The notes under the pieces are model-generated. The model was not told where the DNA came from. It ran no database searches and saw only the letters and a list, made by a program, of their open reading frames with translations. 59,276 bases of DNA from Actinomadura sp. 6K520 (GTDB lineage: Bacteria; Actinomycetota; Actinomycetes; Streptosporangiales; Streptosporangiaceae): the NCBI RefSeq assembly GCF_004349245.1, contig NZ_SMLC01000031.1, forward strand, positions 1-59,276, written 5' to 3'. Shown here piece by piece: positions 1 to 8,581 of the stretch (its first letter is position 1; each line of letters begins with the position of its first letter). Both the position numbers and the translations under genes were made by a program.

Positions 1-849
1 GGCGGCGGGGGCGTGGCGGGAGTGTTCGGTCAGGAAGCGGTTGACCAGGCCGCGGGCCGGGCGGCCGCTGAACGCGCGGGTCAGGGCCGTTGAGGTGAAG
101 CGGGGGTCGGCCAGGGCCGCCTTGTGGACGGGGTTCGCGCCGCTCTCCGGGCAGCGGAGGAACCCCGTCCCGATCTGTGCGGCGGTCGCGCCGAGGGTCA
201 GGACCTCGGCCACGTGGGATGCGGTGGCGAGGCCGCCTGCGGCGATGAGGGGTTGGCGCGTGACGGCACTGACGTCGCGGAGCAGCGTGCGCAGCGGCAC
301 CGGGTCGTCGGACGTGTTCGTGAACGAGCCGCGGTGGCCGCCGGCCTCGGAGCCCTGGAGGCAGAGGGCGTCGGCGGCGGACGCCTGGCGGGCCTCGGCG
401 GTGGTGGTCACGGTGACGATGACCGTGGTGCCGCGGTCCTGGAATGCGTGGATGACGTCCGGGGCAGGGCAGCCGAACGTGAAGCCGACGAACGGCGGCG
501 GGTCGGCCAGGAGGTCGGCGATCTTGGCGTCGTAGGCGTCGTCGCGGGCGGAGGGGATGCCCGGTTCCACGCCGAGGCGTGCGGCCTCGGGGGCGAGGCG
601 GTCGCGGTAGGCGGCGACGGCGGACGGGTCGGGGTCGTCCAGGGACGGCATGAAGACGTTCATCCCGAACGGGCGGGAGGTGAGCCGTCGCGTGGCGGTG
701 ATGTCGGCCCGCATGGCTTCGGGGGTCTTGTAGCCGGCCGCGAGGAAGCCGAGGCCGCCCGCGTCCGACACGGCGGCGGCCAGTTCGGGGGTGGAGGGGC
801 CGCCCGCCATCGGCGCCTGCACGATCGGGAGTTCCGGCCACCGGCTCAT
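1..849 (-). CDS. Nitronate monooxygenase family protein (3' end cut by window edge)
   Basis: FMN-dependent TIM-barrel oxidase that converts alkyl nitronates (or the related propionate-3-nitronate) to carbonyl compounds and nitrite, in the cytoplasm. The N-terminus carries the family opening PIVQAPMAGGPSTPELAAAV with the glycine-rich AGGLGFLAAGYK that follows. Further on are GSEAGGHRG (the usual catalytic histidine region, near residue 185) and the phosphate-binding stretch AAGGLATASHVAEVL followed by QIGTGFL. All 283 codons to the edge are open, so the gene continues outside; family length is about 320-350. The start is the ATG at 849-847; it is divergent from the dehydrogenase at 887, with only 37 bases between the two starts. 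The enoyl-ACP reductase II (FabK) subfamily is an alternative, but the motifs fit the nitronate group better. Confidence 0.85.
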   Translation of the reverse strand, partial: MSRWPELPIVQAPMAGGPSTPELAAAVSDAGGLGFLAAGYKTPEAMRADITATRRLTSRPFGMNVFMPSLDDPDPSAVAAYRDRLAPEAARLGVEPGIPSARDDAYDAKIADLLADPPPFVGFTFGCPAPDVIHAFQDRGTTVIVTVTTTAEARQASAADALCLQGSEAGGHRGSFTNTSDDPVPLRTLLRDVSAVTRQPLIAAGGLATASHVAEVLTLGATAAQIGTGFLRCPESGANPVHKAALADPRFTSTALTRAFSGRPARGLVNRFLTEHSRHAPAA

Positions 850-886
850 GACCGGCACGATAATCCAGGGAACGGAAGGGGGCGGC

Positions 887-1792
887 ATGCGGGTACTGCT
901 GCACTACGACATGGACCACGCCGAGCCCGGCCTGGACATCGTGAGCTGCTCGGAGCAGGACGACGAGCGGTTCGCGAAGCTGCTGCCGGACACCGAGGTC
1001 CTCTGGCACGTGCTGCGTCCGCTCACGGCCGAGGACATGGACCGGGCGCCGAAGCTGCGGCTCGTGCAGAAGCTCGGCACGGGCGTGAACACGATCGATC
1101 TGGCGGCCGCCGAGGAGCGGGGGATCGCGGTGGCGAACATGCCCGGCCAGAACGCGCAGGCCGTGGCGGAGACGACCCTGCTGCTGATGCTGGCGGCGCT
1201 GCGGCGGGTCGTCACGTTCGACGCGCGGACGCGGGCGGGCCGGGGCTGGCCCGCCGACCGCGCGCTCGTGGGCGGTGAGCTGGCGGGACGGACGGTCGGG
1301 CTCCTCGGCGGCGGCCAGATCGCGGGCCTGCTGCGGGGAATGCTGGAGGCGGTCGGCGCGACCGTCCGGTACACGTCCCGGACTCCGCGGGCCGACCCCG
1401 CCTGGCGGGGGCTGGACGAGCTGCTGCGGGAGAGCGACATCGTGTCGGTGCACGTCCCGCTGACCGAGGAGACCCGGCACCTGCTGGACGCGGAGCGCCT
1501 CGCGATGCTGCCGGAGGGCGCGATCGTGGTGAACACGGCGCGTGGCGCGGTCGTCGACGAGGCGGCCCTGGTGGAGGCGCTGACGTCGGGGCACCTGGGC
1601 GGCGCCGGGCTGGACGTCTTCGAGGAGGAGCCCGTGGCCGCGGGCAACCCGCTGCTCGCCCTGGACAACGTCGTCGTGCTGCCGCACGTCGCGTGGCTGA
1701 CCGGCGAGACGTGGCACCGGTACTTCGCGGTCGCGGCGGAGAACTGCCGTCGCCTCATGCGCGGCGACGGCCTCCTCCACCGCGTCGTCTAG
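887..1792 (+). CDS. D-2-hydroxyacid dehydrogenase (NAD-dependent)
   Basis: 301-residue enzyme of the formate/glycerate dehydrogenase superfamily, expected to interconvert 2-hydroxy- and 2-oxo-acids with NAD(P)H. The Rossmann motif is GLLGGGQIAG (around residue 143). The catalytic triad is visible as Arg in NTARGAVVDE, Glu in DVFEEEPV and His in VLPHVAW. I chose ATG 887 because GGAAGGGGG lies directly upstream; earlier in-frame starts (791, 848) would overlap the divergent nitronate monooxygenase. Its stop codon overlaps that of the convergent alcohol dehydrogenase. Substrate cannot be told from sequence; the neighbourhood suggests organic-acid or aromatic catabolism. Confidence 0.88.
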   Translation: MRVLLHYDMDHAEPGLDIVSCSEQDDERFAKLLPDTEVLWHVLRPLTAEDMDRAPKLRLVQKLGTGVNTIDLAAAEERGIAVANMPGQNAQAVAETTLLLMLAALRRVVTFDARTRAGRGWPADRALVGGELAGRTVGLLGGGQIAGLLRGMLEAVGATVRYTSRTPRADPAWRGLDELLRESDIVSVHVPLTEETRHLLDAERLAMLPEGAIVVNTARGAVVDEAALVEALTSGHLGGAGLDVFEEEPVAAGNPLLALDNVVVLPHVAWLTGETWHRYFAVAAENCRRLMRGDGLLHRVV

Positions 1793-2883
1793 GGGATCAG
1801 CACCGGCTTCACGACCTTGCCGGACTGCGCGTCCGCCTCCGCCTGGTCGATCTGGTCGAGCGGGTAGGAGGTGATGAGCCGGTCGAACGGGAACCGGCCC
1901 TGCCGCCACAGCTCGATCATCTTCGGGATGAAGGTCTGCGGGACGGCGTCGCCCTCGATGATGCCCTTGACCGTCCGGCCCATGAGCAGGAGGTTCGCGT
2001 CCAGCGTGTACTCGGCCGCGCCGACGCCGACGAGGCCGCAGACGCCGGTGGTGCGCAGCGAGGCGACGGCCGTGGAGACGACCTCGGGGACCGCGGTGGT
2101 GTCGAACGAGTACTGGACGCCCTCGCCGCCGGAGATCGCCCGGATCTGCCCGGCGATGTCCTCGTCGGCGCCGTTCAGCACGTGGGTGGCGCCGAGCTCG
2201 CGGGCGAGGTCGAGCCGCGACTCGTGCAGGTCCACGGCGACGATCGTCGTGGCACCGGCGACGCGGGCGGCCATCACGGCCGCCAGGCCGACCGCGCCCG
2301 TGCCGAAGACCGCGATGCCGTCGCCGGCGCGCACGCCGAGGGAGATCAGCACGGACGCCGCGCCGGTCTGGATGCCGCAGCCGAGCGGCCCGAGCTGTTC
2401 GAGCGGGACGTCCCGGCCCACGGGGACGACGTTGTGCACGGTCCCGAGCGCGTGGCTCGCGAACGACGACTGCCCGAACCAGCGGGTGTGCACGGCCTCC
2501 CCGTCGCCGGTCGTCGCGCGCGGCGTCCCGTCCAGCGGCACGGCGAGCATGTTGAGCGCCATCATCTGCGGGCAGGCGCCGGGCACCCCGGCGCGGCAGT
2601 TGCCGCACGCCCCGCACGAGTCGAACGACATGACCACGTGGTCGCCCTCGGTGAGGCCGGTGACGCCGGGGCCGACCGCCTCGACCACGCCGGACCCCTC
2701 GTGGCCGAGGACGACCGGCTTGGCGACCAGGTCGCCCGGCACCCGCCCGAGCAGGTCGGTGTGGCACATCCCGGCCCCGGCGACGCGCACCAGGACCTCC
2801 CCGGGCCCGGGGTCGGCGAGGTCGAGCGACTCGATCGTGTAGGGCCCGTCTGCGGCGCGCAGCACCGCGGCAGTGATCTGCAC
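1789..2883 (-). CDS. Zinc-dependent alcohol dehydrogenase (MDR superfamily, aryl/allyl-alcohol type)
   Basis: 364-residue medium-chain dehydrogenase. Catalytic zinc ligands are Cys in GMCHTDLLG, His in LGHEGSG and a later Cys in LGCGIQTGA; the structural zinc loop with four cysteines (SCGACGNCRAGVPGAC) is intact; the NAD site is VFGTGAVGLAAVMAA followed by an acidic residue in VAVDLHESR, favouring NAD over NADP. The arrangement resembles benzyl-alcohol/geraniol dehydrogenases. GTG start at 2883 with GAGGAACC upstream. It follows the P450 gene by 9 bases on the same strand, so hydroxylation by the P450 followed by oxidation of the alcohol by this enzyme is a natural reading, but the substrate is unknown. 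Confidence 0.9.
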   Translation of the reverse strand: MQITAAVLRAADGPYTIESLDLADPGPGEVLVRVAGAGMCHTDLLGRVPGDLVAKPVVLGHEGSGVVEAVGPGVTGLTEGDHVVMSFDSCGACGNCRAGVPGACPQMMALNMLAVPLDGTPRATTGDGEAVHTRWFGQSSFASHALGTVHNVVPVGRDVPLEQLGPLGCGIQTGAASVLISLGVRAGDGIAVFGTGAVGLAAVMAARVAGATTIVAVDLHESRLDLARELGATHVLNGADEDIAGQIRAISGGEGVQYSFDTTAVPEVVSTAVASLRTTGVCGLVGVGAAEYTLDANLLLMGRTVKGIIEGDAVPQTFIPKMIELWRQGRFPFDRLITSYPLDQIDQAEADAQSGKVVKPVLIP

Positions 2884-2892
2884 CTAGGTTCC

Positions 2893-4140
2893 TCAATCCA
2901 GGGAGTAGCGGATCGGCAGGCGCTTGAGACCGCCGACGAACGTGGTGGCGGTGCTCTGCGGCGTCCCGGCCGCCTCGATCGAGCCGAGCCGCGGCAGCAG
3001 CTCCTCGAAGAACGCGCGGACCTCGATCCGGGCGAGCGCCGCGCCCAGGCAGTAGTGGACGCCGAACCCGAACGCCAGGTGCTTGTTGGGGTCGCGCCCC
3101 ACGTCGAAGCGGAACGGGTCGTCGAACACGTCCTCGTCGCGGTTGGCGGACGGGTACGACAGCAGCACCGACTCCCCCTCGCGGATCGTGGTGCCGCGGA
3201 GCTCGTAGTCCCGGGTGGCGGTCCGCATGAACTCCTTGACGGGCGTGACCCAGCGGATCATCTCGTCCACGGCGAACGGCATCAGCTCGGGCTTCTCGCG
3301 GAGCCGGTCGAGCTGGTCCGGGTTCTCCATGAGGGCGTGCAGGCCGCCGGAGATCGTCGCGCTGGTCGTGTCGTGCCCCGCGGTCGCGACGATCACGTAG
3401 TAGGAGGCGGTGTCGAAGTCGTTCAGCGGCTCGCCGTCGATGCGTGCGTTCGCGATGGCGGACGCGAGGTCGTCCGTCGGGTTCTTGCGGCGCGCCTCCG
3501 TCAGCTCCTGGAAGTAGGCGAAGAAGTCGAGGAGGACCTGGATCTTCTCCTCGTCGGACGCGCCGCGCTGGAACTCCTCGTCGTCTCCGCCGAACAGTTC
3601 CTGGGTGAGCTTCAGCATCCGGTCGAAGTCGCTCTCGGGCAGGCCGAGCAGCGAGAGGATCACGTAGAGCGGGAAGTGGACGGCGACCTCCCGCGCGAAG
3701 TCGCATTCGCCGCCGAGGTCGACCATCCGGTCGACGTACCGCTTCGCCAGTTCCTTGACGCGCGGCTCCATCGCCCGCATGGCGCGCGGCCGGAACCAGT
3801 CGGCGCCGATCGCCCGGATGACGCGGTGGTCGGGGTCGTCCATGTGGATGAGCGTGCGCAGCGCTATGCCCTGCTCGGCCCGTTCCCGGTTCAGCCGGTC
3901 GAGTTCCTTCGTCGCGAGCAGCGGCCGCGGCGCGTTGAGGAACAGCTCGTGGTTGCGTTCGATCTCCAGGACGTCCGCGTGCTTGGTGACGGCCCAGAAG
4001 GGGTTGTAGTCGGGGGCGTCCACGTAGTGCACGGGGGATTCCCGGCGCAGCAGCGCGAGCGACTCGTGGAAGCGGCGTTCGTCGGCGTATGCCTTCGGGT
4101 CGGCGAGGGCGAGGCCCGCCTCGGTTACGTTCAGCGTCAC
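2893..4140 (-). CDS. Cytochrome P450 monooxygenase
   Basis: 415-residue soluble bacterial class I P450. Visible hallmarks are the I-helix oxygen-activation motif AGHDTTSATISGG, the K-helix ExxR (DEMIRW), the meander SYPSANRDEDVF and the heme-binding loop AFGFGVHYCLGAALARIE with the axial cysteine. The sequence style around WVTPVKEFMRTAT and NKHLAFGFG is that of the clade containing the CYP124/125/142 sterol and branched-lipid hydroxylases (inference from recall). GTG start at 4140, preceded by GGAGGACC. No ferredoxin or reductase gene is in the window, so redox partners come from elsewhere. It is probably co-transcribed with the alcohol dehydrogenase 9 bases downstream. Confidence 0.93.
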   Translation of the reverse strand: MTLNVTEAGLALADPKAYADERRFHESLALLRRESPVHYVDAPDYNPFWAVTKHADVLEIERNHELFLNAPRPLLATKELDRLNRERAEQGIALRTLIHMDDPDHRVIRAIGADWFRPRAMRAMEPRVKELAKRYVDRMVDLGGECDFAREVAVHFPLYVILSLLGLPESDFDRMLKLTQELFGGDDEEFQRGASDEEKIQVLLDFFAYFQELTEARRKNPTDDLASAIANARIDGEPLNDFDTASYYVIVATAGHDTTSATISGGLHALMENPDQLDRLREKPELMPFAVDEMIRWVTPVKEFMRTATRDYELRGTTIREGESVLLSYPSANRDEDVFDDPFRFDVGRDPNKHLAFGFGVHYCLGAALARIEVRAFFEELLPRLGSIEAAGTPQSTATTFVGGLKRLPIRYSLD

Positions 4141-4274
4141 TGCTGGGGTCCTCCGTCACACGATCGTCGCGCGATTCCGGCAACGGACATCATCCAGGAA
4201 CCTACGGTCCCGAATCTCGTTCGGTCAACGGTTCCGCGCGGACGCGTGGCGGCGGAGGCCCCGGCCCCGGACGA

Positions 4275-6035
4275 TCACCCGGCGATGAACGCGCCGTCCA
4301 CCAGCTCCTTGAAGCGTTCGAGATCCTCCGCCGGGGCGTCGATGCCGCGCAGCGGACCGCTGTCGGCCAGCCTGCTCCGCGCGTAGAGCCGCGCGACCAG
4401 CGCCTTGCGGTCGCCGCCCGAGTCGCCGCGCTCCCACCCGGCCTGCTCCAGCAGCAGCGCCGCCGCGTACACGTCGGCCATGTACTGGGCCAGCGGGTAC
4501 AGCCGCGCCTCGGCGACGGCCCGGTCGAGCCCCCGCCACTTCGCGATGGCCTCGCGGAGGTGCCCGATGCGCTCGCCGACGAGTTCGGCGGTGGCGTCGT
4601 CCCCGGCGGGGGCCCGCCGGACCGCCGCGGTGAGCCGGTCGAGGAACGGCTCGTGCGCGTCCTGGCGCTCGATGGCGCGGCGGACGTCCAGGCACAGGAT
4701 GTTGTCGCCGCCCTCCCAGATGGGGTTGACCTGCGCGTCCCGCAGGATCCGCGCGACCGGCCACTGCTCGATGTAGCCGTTCCCGCCGTGGATCTCGATG
4801 GCGTCGCTCGCGGCCGTCACGCCCAGCCGGGCCGCCCGCAGCTTGATCAGCGCCGCGCCGATCCGCAGCCGCGGGCGCCCGAGGTACCCGTCGAACACGA
4901 GCGCCTGGACGGCCTCGGTCTCCACGATCAGCTCGGCGAGCTTGCGCCGCATCAGCGGCTGCTCCGCCAGCGGGGCCCCGAACGCCTCCCGCGCGCCCGC
5001 GTAGCACAGCGACTCGACCAGGGACCGCCGCGCGCACCCGAGGCCCATCATCGAGATGCCGAGGCGGGCGCCGTTCGTCAGCTCCATCATGCGCGCGAGG
5101 CCGCGGCCGTCGCCGCCCTCCCCGGCGCTCGACGACGGCGCCAGCAGGAACGCCTCCGCGTCGGTGAACTCGATCTCCGCCGAGGCGACCGACCGGGTGC
5201 CGAGCTTGTCCTTGAGCCGCCGGATCCGGACGCCGTTGCGCGCCCCGTCCCGCCGCTCCTTGAGGACGAGGAACGGCGCGATGCCCCGCACCCCGTCGGC
5301 GGCGCCCTCGGACTTCGCCAGCACCACGAACGCCGAGCCGTTCGCGTTGGACGCGAACCACTTGAACCCGTTGAGCCGCCAGGCGTCCCCGTCCCGGGAC
5401 GCGGTCGACTCCAGCGCCCCGAGGTCGGAGCCGCCGGACCGCTCGGTGAGCAGCTGCGCGGCCTCGCCGGACATCTCCCCCGCCGCGAACAGCTCCCGCA
5501 CCCGCGCCTTCACGTCGTCGGGCGCGAACAGCTCCGTCAGGCCCACGACCATGTCGCCGCCGGTGCCGAGCGCGCACGCCATGCCGATGTCGGCCTGGTC
5601 CAGCAGGTAGCTCCACGCCACGCCCAGCGGCGCCGGATCGACCCCGTTGCGCTTGGCCTCCGCGACGAAGCCGGGCCGGGTGAAGGACGTCGCGACGATG
5701 TCGCGCCGCGCCGCCTCGAACGAGGGCGGCATGACGACTTCGCTGATGTCGCGGCCCCACCGGTCGTACTTGTCCAGCCGGGGCGGGTCGCGGTCCGTCT
5801 CCTCGGCCCGCTCGGCGACCGGCCCGCCCATCAGCGCGCCCATCTCCCGCAGCCTCGGCTCGGCCCAGCCGAACCCGTCCCCCAGGTGCCGGCGCATGAG
5901 GAACCGCAGCGTGGGGTCGCAGTCGTACCAGTTGCGGCCCACGGCCCCCTGGTAGCGCTCGGTCGCGTACCGGCGGGCCTTGTCCGCGCCGCCGAACGGG
6001 AGCCGGTCGAACGGCTCGGTCAGATAGGACGCCAT
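4275..6035 (-). CDS. Acyl-CoA dehydrogenase, AidB-like subfamily
   Basis: 586-residue FAD flavoprotein, longer than the 380-residue short/medium-chain enzymes and organised like AidB/FadE-type acyl-CoA dehydrogenases. The middle domain shows LTERSGGSDLGALES and GFKWFASNANGS; the C-terminal helical domain ends with IHGGNGYIEQWPVARILRD and NPIWEGGDNIL, where the Glu of WEG aligns with the catalytic base of acyl-CoA dehydrogenases. The start is ATG 6035 (MASYLTEPF...), because a longer reading runs into a likely operator at 6045-6080. It is transcribed away from a PaaX-family regulator, suggesting control by it. A 134-base gap separates it from the P450 gene downstream, so co-transcription is possible but not certain. 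Substrate unknown. Confidence 0.88.
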   Translation of the reverse strand: MASYLTEPFDRLPFGGADKARRYATERYQGAVGRNWYDCDPTLRFLMRRHLGDGFGWAEPRLREMGALMGGPVAERAEETDRDPPRLDKYDRWGRDISEVVMPPSFEAARRDIVATSFTRPGFVAEAKRNGVDPAPLGVAWSYLLDQADIGMACALGTGGDMVVGLTELFAPDDVKARVRELFAAGEMSGEAAQLLTERSGGSDLGALESTASRDGDAWRLNGFKWFASNANGSAFVVLAKSEGAADGVRGIAPFLVLKERRDGARNGVRIRRLKDKLGTRSVASAEIEFTDAEAFLLAPSSSAGEGGDGRGLARMMELTNGARLGISMMGLGCARRSLVESLCYAGAREAFGAPLAEQPLMRRKLAELIVETEAVQALVFDGYLGRPRLRIGAALIKLRAARLGVTAASDAIEIHGGNGYIEQWPVARILRDAQVNPIWEGGDNILCLDVRRAIERQDAHEPFLDRLTAAVRRAPAGDDATAELVGERIGHLREAIAKWRGLDRAVAEARLYPLAQYMADVYAAALLLEQAGWERGDSGGDRKALVARLYARSRLADSGPLRGIDAPAEDLERFKELVDGAFIAG

Positions 6036-6044
6036 GCCCCGGAC

Positions 6045-6080
6045 ATTACACTTTTCGTTCGAATGCTGGAAGACTGTAAT
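6045..6080. promoter_or_regulatory. Candidate operator between acyl-CoA dehydrogenase and PaaX-type regulator
   Basis: ATTACA at 6045-6050 and TGTAAT at 6075-6080 form a widely spaced inverted repeat, with a central TTCGAA palindrome at 6058-6063. This AT-rich patch sits in the divergent intergenic region just upstream of the dehydrogenase start. PaaX-family repressors bind AT-rich imperfect palindromes near their own and target promoters, so this is the likeliest site; the exact boundary is a guess. Confidence 0.4.
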
Positions 6081-6136
6081 CTCCGGCCGCCGGCCCGCAC
6101 CGGCCCGCACCGGCCCCGATAGGCTCGCCGGCAGAC

Positions 6137-6868
6137 ATGGACAACCTGGAGATCCGCCCGCTCACCGCGCGTTCGGTCGTGCTGAGCACGCTGCTGGGCG
6201 TCCACCCGCCCCGGCTGCCCGCGCGCATCCTGGTCCGCGTCGGCGACCTGTTCGGCATCGCGGAGGGGACGGTCCGCGTCGCGCTCTCCCGGATGGTCGC
6301 CGCGGGCGACCTCGTCCAGTCCGGCGGAACCTACGCCCTCACCGAGCGCCTCCTCGAACGCCAGGCGCGCCAGGACGAGAGCCGCCTCTCCCCGGCCGTG
6401 CCGTGGGACGGCGACTGGGAGATCGCCGTCATCACCGCCGAGCGCCGTCCCGCGTCCGACCGCGCCGAGCTGCGCAGGGCCATGTCCGCGCTCCGCCTCG
6501 CCGAGCTCCGCGAGGGCACCTGGCTGCGGCCCGCCAACCTGACCCGCCCCCGCCCGGACACCGTCGTCCGCCAGTGCACCTTCCTCACGGGACGCCCCGA
6601 AGAGGATCCCGCGACCCTCGCCGCCGCCCTCTGGGACCTCGACGGATGGGCGGCCACGGCCCGCGGCCTGACCACGGCCCTGACCGGTGCCGCCGGGATG
6701 GCCGAACGCTTCACCCTCGCCGCCGCCGTGCTGCGCCACCTGGTGCACGACCCGCTGCTGCCCCCCGCCCTCCTCCCGCCCGACTGGCCGGGGGCCGGCC
6801 TGCGCGACCGCTACGAGGACTTCGAATCCGAGTTCGCGCACTTCCTCAACGAGCACGTCCTCCTGTGA
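6137..6868 (+). CDS. PaaX family transcriptional regulator
   Basis: 243-residue GntR-like winged-helix repressor. The N-terminal segment ARSVVLSTLLG, GIAEGTVRVALSRMVAAGDL and YALTERLLERQ is the PaaX DNA-binding and hinge pattern; the middle GDWEIAVIT and C-terminal LRHLVHDPLLPPALLPPDWP are typical of the PaaX ligand-binding and C-terminal domains. In E. coli, PaaX senses phenylacetyl-CoA and represses phenylacetate degradation; paralogues respond to other acyl-CoAs. Being divergent from an acyl-CoA dehydrogenase, with a palindromic patch between, it most likely senses a CoA thioester metabolised by the 1.8-6.0 kb genes. No paa oxygenase genes are present, so phenylacetate itself is not implied. 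Confidence 0.88.
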   Translation: MDNLEIRPLTARSVVLSTLLGVHPPRLPARILVRVGDLFGIAEGTVRVALSRMVAAGDLVQSGGTYALTERLLERQARQDESRLSPAVPWDGDWEIAVITAERRPASDRAELRRAMSALRLAELREGTWLRPANLTRPRPDTVVRQCTFLTGRPEEDPATLAAALWDLDGWAATARGLTTALTGAAGMAERFTLAAAVLRHLVHDPLLPPALLPPDWPGAGLRDRYEDFESEFAHFLNEHVLL

Positions 6869-6871
6869 GGG

Positions 6872-7540
6872 TCACTCCTCCTCGGCGCGGGGGTTGTAGA
6901 CGCCGGCCCACTGGCGGTCGGAGAGTTTGCAGATGGCGTCCATGATCTCGTCGGTGATGACACGCCGGGCCCGGCCGCGGGGCAGGTCGCGGTAGCGGGT
7001 GAAGTCCATGGGCTCGCCGATGCGGACGGTCGGGCGGACGCGGAGGCGGGGCCGCCAGCCGCCGAGCGGGATGATGTGGTCGGTGTCGCCGAGCGCGACC
7101 GGGACGACCTTGGCGCCGGTGGCCATGGCGAGCCAGGCGACGCCGGTCCGGCCCCGGTAGATGCGGCCGTCCGGGGAGCGGCTGCCCTCCGGGTAGATGG
7201 CGACCCCGCCGCCCTCGTGCAGGTTCGCGGCGATCTGCTCCAGCGCGCGGACGGCGGCGCGGGTGGGGCCGCGCCGGATCGGGACGTTCCCCAGCGCGAA
7301 CAGCCCCCACCGGATCGCGCGGCCCGCGCGCCCGGGGAGCTCGAAGTACTCCGACCTCGCCAGGTAGCAGACGCGGCGCCCGATGACGGGCGACAGCACG
7401 AAGCTGTCGACGAACGACAGGTGGTTGCTCGCCAGGATGAACGGGCCCTGCGCCGGGATGTTGTCCCGGCCCTCGACCTTCGGGCGCAGCAGCAGCCGGA
7501 GCACGGCCCCCGCCGTGCGCGAGAAGACGCCGTAGATCAC
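6872..7540 (-). CDS. 1-acyl-sn-glycerol-3-phosphate acyltransferase (PlsC family)
   Basis: 222-residue lysophospholipid acyltransferase that would acylate lysophosphatidic acid or a related acceptor at the inner membrane face. Motif I is NHLSFVDS (HX4D catalytic pair), motif II is around GNVPIRRG, motif III YPEGSRSPDG and motif IV VVPVALG; all four are intact. Length is normal for compact actinobacterial PlsC proteins. A hydrophobic amphipathic N-terminus (VFSRTAGAVLRLLLRP) may associate with the membrane. It converges on the PaaX gene with 3 bases between stop codons and is monocistronic. The 211 bases upstream (7541-7751) carry no gene that I can support. Confidence 0.88.
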   Translation of the reverse strand: MIYGVFSRTAGAVLRLLLRPKVEGRDNIPAQGPFILASNHLSFVDSFVLSPVIGRRVCYLARSEYFELPGRAGRAIRWGLFALGNVPIRRGPTRAAVRALEQIAANLHEGGGVAIYPEGSRSPDGRIYRGRTGVAWLAMATGAKVVPVALGDTDHIIPLGGWRPRLRVRPTVRIGEPMDFTRYRDLPRGRARRVITDEIMDAICKLSDRQWAGVYNPRAEEE

Positions 7541-7751
7541 GCAGCCTCCAGCGAGTCGGTTGCGAGGCCGAATCTAGGAAGGCTGTGGCGGGCGCGAATC
7601 CGCCATGTGACCAGCCTCCGCGGGCGGGTCCGGCGGTTACTGTGGTGGTACGCCGATGGACGGCCGCCGCGCCACCGGACCGTTCAAGACGGCGGTCTTC
7701 CGCCGGTGGCGGAAGTCCCCGGACGGGCGATCGTGGAGGGCGAGATAGGCG

Positions 7752-8426
7752 ATGGCGGGCGTGGACGGTGACCTCCCCCAGGCCCCGGGCGGGCGGGGGC
7801 CCGTGGAGACCGCGCCGAACGCGATCCGGATCCTGCTGGCCGAGGACGTCGCGCTCCTGCGCGGCGCGCTGACCGGCCTCCTGGACCTGGAGCCCGACCT
7901 GGAGGTCGTCGCGGAGATCGAGACCGGCGACGCGATCGTCCGGGAGGCGCTGCGGCACCGCCCGGACGTGGCGGTGCTCGACGTGGACCTGCCCGGAGTG
8001 GACGGGGTGACGGCGGCGGCGGAGCTGCACGAGCGGCTGCCGGAGTGCCGGGTGCTCATCCTGACCGGGCTCGGCCGCCCCGGCGACCTGCGGCGGGCCC
8101 TGGACGCGCACGCGCACGGATTCGTCCTCAAGGACGTGCCGCCCGCGGAGCTGGCCACGGCGATCCGCCGGGTCGCGGCGGGCGAGCAGGTGGTCGACCC
8201 GCAGCTCGCGCTGGTGGCGCTGCGCCAGCCGGAGAGCCCGCTGACGCCGCGGGAGGCGCAGGTGCTGCGGCTCGCGGCCGAGGGCGCCGACGTCGACGAC
8301 ATCGCGCTCGCGCTCAGCCTGACGGTCGGCACCGTCCGCAACTACCTGGCGAGCTGCATCAGCAAGCTGAACGCCCGCAACCGGATCGACGCCGTCCGCA
8401 TCGCCCGGGAGCTCGGCTGGGTCTGA
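7752..8426 (+). CDS. NarL/FixJ-family response regulator (DesR-like)
   Basis: 224-residue regulator. The receiver domain begins at IRILLAEDVALLRGAL (acidic pocket E-D), has the phospho-acceptor Asp77 in VAVLDVDLPG, the switch Thr in LILTG and the Lys in FVLKDVP. The C-terminal LuxR HTH reads LTPREAQVLRLAAEG to TVRNYLASCISKLNARNR. ATG 7752 is chosen because GGAGGG stands 11 bases upstream; a GTG at 7803 would remove a nonconserved 17-residue leader and cannot be excluded. The sequence is close to DesR, the partner of the membrane-fluidity sensor DesK. No kinase is directly adjacent, but a DesK-like kinase lies 2.9 kb downstream beyond one intervening regulator. Confidence 0.9.
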   Translation: MAGVDGDLPQAPGGRGPVETAPNAIRILLAEDVALLRGALTGLLDLEPDLEVVAEIETGDAIVREALRHRPDVAVLDVDLPGVDGVTAAAELHERLPECRVLILTGLGRPGDLRRALDAHAHGFVLKDVPPAELATAIRRVAAGEQVVDPQLALVALRQPESPLTPREAQVLRLAAEGADVDDIALALSLTVGTVRNYLASCISKLNARNRIDAVRIARELGWV

Positions 8427-8581
8427 GCCCCGAAACCGCCCGGCAACGGCCGGATGTGGCCGGGCCGGACGGGTGTGGCGGGGGGTGTGAGAAACGCATG
8501 GCCGGACCCCCGGGCGATTCACATGCGGATCGGTGCGGGGCGCACTGGGCAGGGCGAACGCCCGATGACACGCTCCGAGAC

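Noticed and set aside
1693..4386. Long + strand open frame (897 codons) opposite the alcohol dehydrogenase and P450 genes
   Set aside because: Shadow of the - strand genes: Arg/Asp/Val-rich, no family motif, and it crosses two well-supported genes.
7541..7751. Small gene before the DesR-like regulator
   Set aside because: No start with a ribosome site and no conserved-looking product; it is read as the regulator's promoter region.
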